From Kondoa malvinella (taxonomy: Eukaryota; Basidiomycota; Agaricostilbomycetes; Agaricostilbales; Kondoaceae), in the NCBI GenBank assembly GCA_039545315.1, contig BCIM01000001.1, positions 2,699,783-2,763,782 of the forward strand: DNA of 64,000 nucleotides, in the 5' to 3' direction. The notes beneath the pieces are model-generated. The model did no database searches. It was not told where the DNA came from and saw nothing but the letters and a program-made list of their open reading frames with translations. Made by a program: the position numbers and the translations under genes. Of this stretch, positions 52,601 through 62,781 are shown in pieces. Positions within the stretch are counted from its first letter, which is position 1. Each line of letters opens with the position of its first letter.

Positions 52601-53104
52601 ACAGTCATAATTTTGGCTTCGGTCTCTTTGATCAAGAGCGACGTGTGCGCAAAAACGAACGTCAGTCCAGGACCTGTGCCTATTCATGACACTCCTCATC
52701 AGCATGATTGATGTAATGTTTCCCGAGCCCTGCTGACCGAAGTGACCTGTTTTCGTATCTAGTCAGTCAAGCAGACTGGAGAACGACAGCATAGCAGCTC
52801 GGACTTGCCTAGCAAGCGTTTCTTGACATGCTCCTTCTTGAGCTCTTGCATCCTTAGAGGGGCCCATGTTAGGAAGATCTGAGCAACAGCGATGTAATTT
52901 GCAGCAGCTTGGAAGGTTTCTAGGTCCTTGATGGTCTGCGCATCACAGTTGTACGTGGATTTGTCCGGAACGACCCTCAATTCTTTCAAGCTGTCGGGCA
53001 GTGAAGAGGCAACTTGAGGCGATCGCAAGCACAGAAATGAGCGAGCCGAGTGTACCGCAGAGATATACAGACTGACTAGGCTCAGTAGTAGCTTCAGGCG
53101 CCAT
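49657..53104 (-). CDS. XFP1: Xylulose-5-P/fructose-6-P phosphoketolase
   Basis: Thiamine-diphosphate enzyme that splits xylulose-5-P (or fructose-6-P) with phosphate to acetyl-P plus glyceraldehyde-3-P (or erythrose-4-P). A many-exon gene, about 800 residues. I read the N-terminal half exon by exon: [112 protein letters not shown] (ThDP/Mg site), and [12 protein letters not shown]. Later parts ([35 protein letters not shown]) and the C-terminus [15 protein letters not shown] also match. One exon is just 9 nt (52738-52746) and follows a GC-AG intron (52747-52808, donor GCAAGT). I did not verify every exon of the C-terminal half. It pairs functionally with the convergent acetate kinase. Confidence 0.92.
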
Positions 53105-53228
53105 GGTGTCGACGTTTTGGTGAAGAAATGGCAATGACCTAATTAAAGTTTGTTCCGCCCGCCTTCGGGCAACTCGCTCCGTCTCATAAATACAGCATGG
53201 CAGGACATTGGCTTGGACAGTCATCTTT

Positions 53229-55060
53229 TCATATCATCTTCTTCCCGCCGCGATAGCCCTGAGACCGCGAAGACCATATCTTCATCCCACCAAACCCTAC
53301 TCCCGCTAGCCCCAATAACCATGCCAGAGCCATCAGCAGCCGCTTCCCTGTACTACTAGCTGCTGTTGCTGCGATTTGGTTCTGCATCTTTTCGCGGTCA
53401 AGCGTCATTTGCTGTAACGAGCGATTCAGGAGCGAAAGAATCTCGCCCGTCCTGCTCTGAATCGACTGGGTCGTGCTTCCAAGTTTGCTCTGTTGCCATG
53501 TCAGAGAAATCCTAAGCGAGAACAAGTGAATACCTGAAGAGCATCGATGGTTGGCTGCATCCGAGCCAAATCCGCAACAATCTTGTTTGTCTGCTGCACC
53601 AGAGCAGGCATGTTCGTGTTCCCAGGGCTGTTACCAGCAAAGTACTCGCTCAACCGCGAGTCGAGTGTTGTCAACCGCTGCTCAAGCTGTCCGCTTCCTG
53701 CTGCGTTTCCTCCAGTCGATCCGCCTGTCCCTAGCTGTGCTGATAGCTGGTCAAGACGCGCTGAGATAGCTTCGATCTGTTTAAACATCTTGGCTTGAGA
53801 TGCAAAGACTTCTTGGGCAAAGTTGACAGTCTGCTTAGATATAATCAGCTATTTCGTCCATTTCAACGGTACTGTGCTGACCGCTTCAGCATCTTGCCCC
53901 GATGTTCCTGCTAGAGCATGATTGTTCTGCGCTCTGCTTCCAACATCTTTTCCATACTCGTCCCTCTCTGCACTTGCTCCCTTCAACACCTCCCAAGCTT
54001 CAAAGGCATATACATCCACAGAATCTGCATTTGGATTACCTGATGCTAATCCAGTCAGACCAATGTGGTAGCCTGGAGGTAGTCGAACGCCCTTGATGGT
54101 AAAGCAATGATGGCTGAAAACGCGAGAAGAAGTGGACAGCGTAGTATGCGGCGTCAAATCGAGATCTACCCTGATCTGGTCGTTAAGATGCGTCACTCTT
54201 GCCCATACTAATCCAGGCGCGTTCCGGAAAGCAGCTTCGCATTCGCCTTGACTGTTATCGAGGTATTTCGCTTCATGAAATGCTTGTCCAGCAGTAGAGG
54301 CGCGGAATTCTGGCGTTTCTAACCAATCTCCCGAGCCATCATCCAACATTCCCGAAATGACGCCTGCTGAATCTGCCCCAGCTATACTTTGCCCATATTC
54401 ATCTGTCGCGTAACCTTTCTTCTCTGATCGACGATAAAGCGGTGATGACGGTGCTGTATCAAAGATGACGCCTAGACCTTCGAAAGGAGCCTTATAGCCA
54501 AAGAAGCTGACTGAATGATCTTCTTTGTTAGAAGGGAGTGTAGGCGGGACTGGGACGATAGGTTTCTTTGGATCCCCAGGCAGAGTAACCAAAGTCGGGT
54601 TCGCAGACTTGGACACCCAAAGAGCCAGACCTCGTCCTCCCGCTGTTGTAGTCTGAGCTTCCTGGCCTGGCACGACAATAGATCGTTTGGCTTGGCCATG
54701 TACGCGAAAAGCGACTTCGACCACCCAATCTTTTGCTGAAGAAGGTAAAGGTTTACTTGAAAAGACAGCGCCGTAGCTGAGAGGTAGCGGAGGCACTAGC
54801 CTGAGGAAATCATTTGACGTGGGCAGTTTCGACGAATGTCCGCTGATGTCAAAGCCTGGTATCCTTGAATCATCTTGTATCGCTCTAAAAGAGTGTTCAG
54901 GCAGTCTTTTGAGCGGTGCTGCAGTCCCTGTGAGCTGATGGACGAAATAGTGTTACTTCGGCGTACGAAGTTCTAGCGCAGGCTCGTCCTCATCTTGAGC
55001 CTCTGCGAGTAGGGGAGACATGGCTGCAAAGAGGAGCAGTGCAGTATGTCGCAGTCTCAT
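53229..55060 (-). CDS. L-type lectin cargo receptor (Emp46/47, ERGIC-53-like)
   Basis: Transmembrane lectin that escorts glycoproteins from ER to Golgi. Four exons (54967-55060, 53873-54927, 53534-53830, 53229-53489) sum to 1707 nt, 568 residues. A signal peptide (MRLRHTALLLFAAMSPLLAE) precedes the lectin fold, which has DWVVEVAFRVHG, GRGLALWVSK, FEGLGVIFDT and DLDLTPHTT-type strands, ending in GYHIGLTGLASGN. The coiled-coil stalk follows (MFKQIEAISARLDQLSAQL). One helix (LLMALAWLLGLAGVGFGG) leads to a short cytosolic tail ending GGKKMI. The last four residues, KKMI, are a KKxx COPI retrieval signal, so the protein should cycle between ER and Golgi. Introns are short (39-44 nt). Confidence 0.9.
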
Positions 55061-55270
55061 ACTCAGACGTCGTTGATTTATGACACAACAAAAGATATGA
55101 TAAAATATTCCTTGAGTAGATTGCCAGCTGAAGTCACGCGTCTGAGACTTCGTAACGGCGGAGAGCAGTCAGCAGATTCTGCTACATCGATACAGCGCGT
55201 CCAAAACAACTCGGAGCAGAATTGAGCCGAGCAACCTGTACACCCAATGCATTGAAAACGACTAGACTGA

Positions 55271-57141
55271 TCACAAAGGCGCTATGCTCGCGTTCGCTCC
55301 TTTCGATTGATTCGTCCGCAAACTGTCATGATCCACTCGCTCAGCCATTGTAAATAGCTCAACCAAGCGATCACTGACCTGTAATCATCACCCTGCTGTG
55401 TGATATACCGCACCCAAGGCAGCGCTTGATAGCCACTCTTCTCTACTATCTTGAGATACCGCACTTGTACACCAGAAACAGTAAAGTAAGGGATCTCGAA
55501 TTTGACTGTGATAGGTGCTTTTGAGTCGACGACCTCCTCTGCTCGACATGTCAGCGTTTGCAATCCAGCACGAGCATTGCTACATACCTCCGCGCACACT
55601 CGGTAAGCCGAAATGCGCTCGCATGAGATACTCTCGACCACCTCCGAGCTGCTTGATCTTCCATACAAAGGCTGACTTTTCTGGTAGGTACTGCACTGTC
55701 CCGACTGAGGCCTGTATCAGATCGATTCTGGTAAGTGACGGGTCATAAATCGCAGAGACGTTTCATACCCTGAATTTCGGCGAATCTGCATCTTCCGGTA
55801 CTGGCACATAGATCTCGACGTTATTTGCTGTAGACCTTCGCTTGAAATGTGCTTTAGCCTGTATGGAGCGAGAATCATCAGAGACACGAGGGACTCGAAT
55901 GCTCCAGCTTCATACCTTGACCATGTATTCGACTCTGCTTCCTTTATGATGTTCAATCACCGCTTCGGTCCAGATCAATGGCTTGACTTGAGTATTGAGG
56001 CGATAGCTCATCAATTCGAATTCACCATCAGGTGGGATGAAGGAGATTGTCCGGTCGTTCTCGAAGCGCGATAGTCGAACACACTGGTGGAATTTGACAT
56101 CTTCCATTTCGATCGCTTTCCCTCTTGATGCTGTTCATATCATCAGAGATAGCATCCATCTGGGAAAGCGAGGACCTACAGCGACCCGTGCTCTCAAACA
56201 TGACTTTGTCGTTTAAGCCAAGCCGAAGCTCGGGCATACCGCTCAGGTAGCACTTCATCTTGACTGCTCCAAGAATCTCACTTCGTACCACATTGCCATT
56301 CGCGTTGACCTGTCAACTGGCATTGATGACCGACTCTCATTAGAGATGGCCAGAAACCACTGACGAGCAAGTTGACGGATTCCACCACATCCAAAAAGAC
56401 TTCGTTCTTCCTATAACGAATACCCTCTGATCGCCACGAAACAGCATTGGTAACAGCTATCGGTGGTCTGACCTGCTGTATTTCGAGTTTGTGTGATTCT
56501 TGTGTAATGTATCTGTGCAAACCAGGATAAGCATTCCACGCTCAAGCGAAGTTGCGACCAAGCGTACTCTTGCAAGATCTTGCTTTCTGTCGTTTGCACG
56601 TGCCCCCAGTCCACCATCTCGTCTAACAGTTCATAGATGATGACAAAGTTGTCTCGTATACTCTCCTCTTCTAGCTCTTTAAAGTATTCGGTGAGGACCT
56701 AACACGCGCATCGGATAAGCCTAGGTAATGGTGAGAGAGAGTCAAGACCTACAGAAGTGAGCTTGTGTAAGAATGACAGTAGAACGGCCGCGTTCGAGTT
56801 GGTCTTTGACAGGGCCAATACTGCGGCGCGACAACAGCTCAGCACACATCTACACGACAGCGTAGACGCACGATAGAGGTTGTTATGCCTTATGTGCAAG
56901 TAGTTGACGCCCTCTTGAGTGAAGCAAGGTGTAATCATCTGGTTCTCTTCTTCCATGTCCAAAATGTAAGGCATGAACTTTTCGACTGTCGTTGATGGTA
57001 TATCATCCCGGTATGAACGCTGGATTAAGCTTTTGCCCTTCAAGTCGAGAATTGCAATCACGGAACAGCCTGTGTGAACAAGGCATCAGCGCCAAGCACA
57101 ACGCGTACAGAAGCTTGCTATGACTCACCTAGTGCACTCAT
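55271..57141 (-). CDS. APM1: AP-1 clathrin adaptor mu subunit
   Basis: Cargo-binding medium chain of AP-1, sorting proteins between trans-Golgi and endosomes. Eleven exons, the first only 13 nt (57129-57141), sum to 1329 nt, 442 residues. The N-terminal longin part reads [20 protein letters not shown] and HNNLYLLALSKTN, with [18 protein letters not shown] as the hinge. The mu-homology domain begins [20 protein letters not shown] and contains [34 protein letters not shown] and [20 protein letters not shown]. It ends with the AP-1-type [17 protein letters not shown]. The RDDIP segment favours mu1 over mu2. It has a short extra C-terminal tail ([13 protein letters not shown]). Confidence 0.93.
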
Positions 57142-57285
57142 GGCTGCTGTAATAGGCAGAGTATCGAGGTATCAAAGCGCGTTTTAGGTCGAGTGACGGT
57201 ATAAGGTTGACGACGGGCATGCATTTTAACGCACGACGATGCTGCTGTTGTATACAATGTCCCATTGCTCCCAGTAACTTGCAGG

Positions 57286-58927
57286 TCACTTCTTGCCAAA
57301 GATCAAAGCCAATGGAGTCAAGAGAGCAATGACCACGCCCATCTTGAGTCCACCAATAGCCGACAGAGCTCGATCTACTTTCCTCAGACCCGCAGCGACG
57401 TCCATCGCCATTTCTGTTCGGAAAGCTAGCTGGTCATATACTTTATGAAAGTTTAGTAACAGCTTTCCGGAATGAAAAAGAGGGACTTGCTATTGTTCGT
57501 CTCTTCAATGGTAGCGTCGTAAGGGTGCGAGAAGACTCTGCGCGACACTTCAGTCTTCTTACGAGCTTTGGAATTAGTTCCTTACCCAGCAGGATCAATG
57601 ATGAACGAGCGATCTAGACAACCCTATCAGAGCTACATCCAAGTAGATACGAGTCAGGACGTACTAGCTGATTCAGGCGAACTGGCAGAGAAGAGCATAG
57701 CAGCAACGACATCTTCTATTTTCGCCAATTTGATGCCTTTGAGCAAGAATTTTACTTCTTTAGTGATGATGGGTGCTGTGGACATCATGAGCAAAGATGA
57801 CAGATTGCGGTAAAGAGACTTGCTATCAGTGAAGAAAGGCGCTATTTGACATATCCGAATGCCTTCGATAGCAGCTTGAGGCGGTAATGACTTGAATAAA
57901 CCATTGATGGCGTGTTTCGCAGCGCAATCTGATACTCTTTCAACCGAAATCCGTATCAGCGAGCAAAAGGCGTACAAATTGAACCCTGTTACGCTATCAA
58001 ACATTGCCCTTGGATGGACAAAAGATGAAGACTCACTCCTGGTAGACCGAAATACCCGGCCATGGAAGCGATCAATACCAACGCTTTATCCTGCGAAGGG
58101 TTGTGCTTCATGTAGCTCAAACCAAGTTGAACCGCTGTGCTCAAATCAGCCGGATACTTCTAGAGCGAAACGAACGCACTGTACAGCACTCCAATGAGGT
58201 TGACTTGCAATTGGATCATTCTCGGTTTCTGATACTCTCCATCCTTCTCTGTTCGTACTGCTTCAGGATTTCGGTTCTTCGGGTGGGAAGTGTCAACGTA
58301 CTAGGTAGCTCATTTTCCAGCCTATCGTTCTCTCCTAGTCCAGCACAAGGTATACAGACGTCAATGACTTTGTACGTCTCGATCGCGAGCTTGAATAGCT
58401 TGACTTGATCCTATAGAGCGTGTTAGGGAGGAAGAATGCTTTCTCCAACAAGATATACCTCGAAAGACGTCACATCGCAACGCTGGAATACTGCTTCCCT
58501 ATCCGTCCCATCAGCGTATGCCCACCGCAGAATAGAATACTTACCCTCCGGCAGCCTTGATTTCGTCGACTACGCTCTGACCGGCGTCGCTCAAATCACC
58601 AATGACCAATTTGGCTCTGCTCTTGCAGTGTTATAGATCTCCTTGATATGCACTAGAATGCTTACCCGTGCTTGCCCTAGTGTAGTCACATCAGGAAACA
58701 CCGATATACTAGACAAGAGACTCACAGCTTCTCGAGAGAACCTCGCTCCAATCCCAGATGCTCCACCTGCTCTAGCGTCAGACCTAGAGTGGCACAGAGA
58801 GGAGTAACGCGCCAGTGATCAAGACTACCCTCCCTCGCAGTTTGCCGATATCAGCATACATCTGTTCCGTGCTTGTGGCTTCCAAACGCTTCATGCTTGT
58901 CAAGTTCTGAGGACGTAGCTCGGCCAT
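57286..58927 (-). CDS. Short-chain dehydrogenase/reductase with C-terminal membrane anchor
   Basis: NAD(P)-dependent oxidoreductase; substrate unknown, with 15-hydroxyprostaglandin-dehydrogenase-like layout. Thirteen exons sum to 1047 nt, 348 residues. The Rossmann motif is RVVLITGGASGIGARFS (near residues 33-49), then AKLVIGDLSDAG and RCDVTSFEDQVKLF. The active site is complete: Ser in LIASMAGYFGLPG and YxxxK as GSIYCAAKHAINGLF. FIIDPAGVFSHPYD follows. The C-terminus has a helix (MGVVIALLTPLALIFGKK) that could anchor it to ER or lipid-droplet membranes; this is inference. Two exons are tiny (10 nt, 57976-57985, which carries codons just before the catalytic Tyr; 11 nt, 58666-58676). Two introns start with GC (58767-58812 and 57426-57490). 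Divergent from the transcription factor at 59433. Confidence 0.85.
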
Positions 58928-59432
58928 ATTGCGACTACGGGTGCTTGTATGAAGTCAAGCTGTGAAAGGGCTCCGGTTTCGACTTGTTGACTTTGAACCA
59001 TGTGAAACCCTTGTCATGCGATATATTCGACCTTGAAGGGCTTCAGGCCGTGTAGAGTGTTATGCTTGCTGCTAGGTACTGCGCGTCAATCTCCTACGCG
59101 TTTCATGCGAGCTCGAGATTAGACCGAACGAAGTACTATCAAATCAAAGTTTTGCGATGTCTTGCTGGCAATGGGCGCAGGGCAGCCTGGATAGCATCGG
59201 CATACCAGCACACAGTATAGTACTGCAAGCCCGTTGCTTAATCTTGAGGTTTTGACGAGCACTCGAGCAGCGACTTGTCGCATCTACCACTCCGTTGGCC
59301 TCTGTTTTGAACAATCAGCAATCTCGTTATCAGCATCTTAGAAAATCCGCAAGACGTACAGCTATACCCTCTTGAGGTGGAATTTGGCTAAAGACATTGT
59401 CCTCGCTCCGATAAGCGCGATAAGCTTGCATC
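58928..59432. promoter_or_regulatory. Divergent promoter region of SDR and C2H2 regulator
   Basis: About 500 bp between two start codons that point away from each other. No coding sequence is evident. The arrangement allows shared control of the dehydrogenase and the regulator, but I see no specific operator that I can name. Confidence 0.4.
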
Positions 59433-62400
59433 ATGGCGGAAGTCAGCACAGAAGAGTCAGTCAAAGTGTTCATATGCCATCATGCAGGTATGTAGAGCAG
59501 TAACATACAGCATGGCCAAGCTCAGATACGGCCCAAAAGGTTGCAACAAGTCGTTCAAGCGACACGATTATCTCACAAGACATCAGCTGAACCACGCTGC
59601 CGAAAAGCCCCACGGTCAGCTGGGTCTATCACTGGGCTGCATAAAGGCTGAATACATCTCAGCATGTCACTTGTGCGAGAGGACTTTTGCTCGAGCGGAT
59701 GTCTGTCAAAAGTAGGTGCAAGTTGTCGCGATAAGCTTTGCGCTAATCCATACGCACCAGGCACATCCTCCGACACAAGCCTATCGAAGAGCGAGAGCCT
59801 CATGAGCCAAAACAGAAAGCACCGAAACGACGCAAACTCAGTGAATCGAAGGAAGAGGCGGCCAATGCTATCCAACAGCCTCAAGCTTCGACTTCATACT
59901 TGCCTCCTAGCAGCAACCCGCCTCAGGCAGAATATCCGCAAAGCAATCCCGTCAATAACTTTATCCCGACTGATCCTCTCTTTCCCCCTTATCACCTACC
60001 TGATGCAAGCTATATCAACAGCAATTCTTTCGATGGCTTGCCTGGTCCAGGTCAACCAGAATGCATGGATGAAAACGGGATGAACGATATCTTTTCATGG
60101 CTCTTTCAAACTACACCGGTAGCAGCGAACGCACTACCAGAAACATGCATCGATACACACAACCTCTTTGGTGGAGATACTTCAGGCTCGTTGATGGCTC
60201 TGGCTCATATAGCTGAAGATTCTACTAAAGGCCCATCATTACCCACTGCAACTGAAATCATGCCAGCCTCAAGCGCAGAAGTACCTAATTTCCGCGAGTC
60301 GTCCGTCTTCAACACCCGATTCTCAGATCTTCCTCATCTTGCATTCACATCAAGCAGAGATATACCATTTCAATTACCTACTCCTCCTTCTATGGCTCAA
60401 GCACAAATCATTACAGACGAAATCCGACATTCCATGATTGACCTGTTTGCGCATGACACGAGCATCGATCTGAATGTACCTGCTTTCTGCACTGCCGCCT
60501 TGCAAGTTTACTTGGAACTCTACTTTATGCACATTGTAAGGCTTTGCCCTCTTTGAGAAGAATCTGGTTGAATGTGTTTGTAGGATATCATCTACCCAAT
60601 CATACATCGTCCTACGTTGCTTTCAAGACCGGGTGGTCCGCAACCTTTGGTGTTGCTTGCTCTGGTCTGTTTATCATGAGCGGTTTTTGCACATAGGCTG
60701 AACACAGTTGGTAGATCTGCATTGGCACAGCTTTCGCTCAAGACAAGTCCGGTTTCAAAATAGCTGCTGTACTGCATAGCAAGATTCGAAGGATGATCTT
60801 CGATGTTTGTGACCTTTGCTATACCACCTGAAGAATGCTAATGATGAAGCAGCATGTCGAAACCAATCCAAGGGTCGAGATTCATTACTTGCAAGCTATT
60901 CTTTTGGTCAACTACTTCGGTGAGTAGCGCTCTATACATGTTGAAGGAGATGCTCAGGAGTTATTATCAGGTCGCTACTTCTCCTCTCCATCTTCGCACG
61001 ATGTCGCACAAGTGTTCCACAGTCCTTCAATGATGATGTGTGCAACTCACATACGTCCTTATCGAGACGAGCTGATCTTGCTTGTTTAGGGCCAAATTCG
61101 CAGGCTTGATGAATAAAGACCCTTTTGAAGCAGAATCCGTCCCGCCAGATCATGCTGGATGGACGACTTGGGCTTTGGCAGAAGAAAGACGTCGACTTGG
61201 CTGGGCATTCTTTGTGTTTGACACGCAAAACTCGGCTCTCTTCCGACATGCGCTCATGATCCAGTGCTACGATATGAAGATTGGTCTTCCTTGTCCTGAC
61301 GTATTATGGAGAAGTTCCACGGCACATTCTTGGGCATTGACCTCGAACGGGACAGAAGGAACTCCGTCCAGCTTCAGAGTCGCTTTGAGGGAATTGGCTT
61401 CGCAAAACACTATTCGAGCGGATACGAGTGACTTTGGCTCTATGATTCTTGTGCACGGTCTTCTCTCGGTGTCGTGGACTCTGATGTTTCGCGACATGGG
61501 GGACTTGTCTAGTAAGTGGCTTGGTCGCGTGTGAGTAGCGCTAAGTGTGTGTTCAGTGGTTAGCGAAGGTCGGATATCAGGCTGGAAAGACTCTATGACT
61601 AGAGCATTTGCAGCATGGTGTGGTCTGTGCTTGTACATTCTTGAGTTCGCTAAGGACCTACTCTAGGCACGACTTCAATCAAAAGTCGGTCCAGTTGAGG
61701 GACGACAAGTCATTCTATTGGACTGTAAGCTGATCTGCGAGGCCTACAAACTGTGCTGAAGTCGCATAGTCTCAACCGTTTGCCCAATTCGGGACCATCC
61801 TGCTACTTACAGATACGGAGCGTGTACGAGCTCTGGCAGGTCAGTGTCTCAATCGTTTGGCGCTATACGAGTCTTACATCCGCGCAGGCGCTCCTCGTGT
61901 CGCAGGCCGAACTATCAGCAATGGAGAGCGTATTATAGCGCACAGGTCATTGCTGGCTTGGGCGAGCTCGAGCGACGGCGATCAAGCTGCCTGGAGTGCA
62001 TTGGAGCTGCTGCGACACCTGTTCTCTTGGGCCAATGGTATGTCCGTGCCAGTGTAAAATAAGTAAAATAACAGAGGCTGACTCATGTACCGGTACAGAA
62101 GACCGCTTGAAGCGAGCTCCTAGCACACCTTGGCTAGCCTATGTCACAGTCTTGACGCTATGGGCGTATTCTTACGTCCTGGAAGGTAAGCGCGATTTGG
62201 CGACAGACGCCAGCGACTTTGCTTCTGGAACCACCTCGAACTATAAGATCGATGCTGCCAAAGCGAGGACAAGCGCTCTAGATTACCTTCAACGGCTGCT
62301 AGTAGGTCTGCTGGCCTTCCGATTGTCCTTTCACTGATTCCTTCGGCAGTGTGCTGGACGACCGCGCAGTCTTTCTCGTGTACAAGACAAGCACGCGGTT

Positions 62401-62611
62401 GCTGGAGTATTGGCATACACAGCGTAGGTAACACGCCTTTCCACGAATGTACAAAGCTACATCTGTGATACAGTCATCTGATTGAACCTTTGGATTGGGG
62501 AATAAGTAAGTACACCTTCAAATCCTCCGGCTGTTCTAAGTGGATGTAGTGGTCGGCCCTTACAAAATGTTGATCAAGCTGCTAGGCGCCCAAGATGAGT
62601 CCAGCGAGTGA
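59433..62611 (+). CDS. C2H2 zinc-finger transcription factor with fungal_trans domain
   Basis: Nuclear regulator. Sixteen exons sum to 2439 nt, 812 residues. Two C2H2 fingers lie at about residues 13-70: FICHHAGCNKSFKRHDYLTR...H and ACHLCERTFARADVCQKHIL..H. A basic stretch (KQKAPKRRKLSESKEE) is a likely nuclear signal. A Pro/Ser/Asn-rich region covers about 85-300. The fungal-specific regulatory domain begins near 310 (LYFMHIDIIYPIIHRPTLL, LLALICIGTAFAQDKSGFKI, HYLQAILLVNYFGRYFSSPS) and includes EERRRLGWAFFVFDTQNSAL and YDMKIGLPCPDVLWRS. The C-terminal half is helical and ends VGPYKMLIKLLGAQDESSE. Targets are unknown; the divergent dehydrogenase is a natural candidate by position only. Confidence 0.85.
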
Positions 62612-62781
62612 GGTGTTCATCTTTGTATACAGGGACGCTAGATGAGCTGTATCAAAATGTACTATTTTTCGACCGTGTTCCAACGTCAAATGTGATATAT
62701 TACAAAGGACTGATAGATTAGTAAGCCTATTAACAAAAACCTAGGGAGATGCGGCATGCCCGCACAGCATGTTGAAAGACT

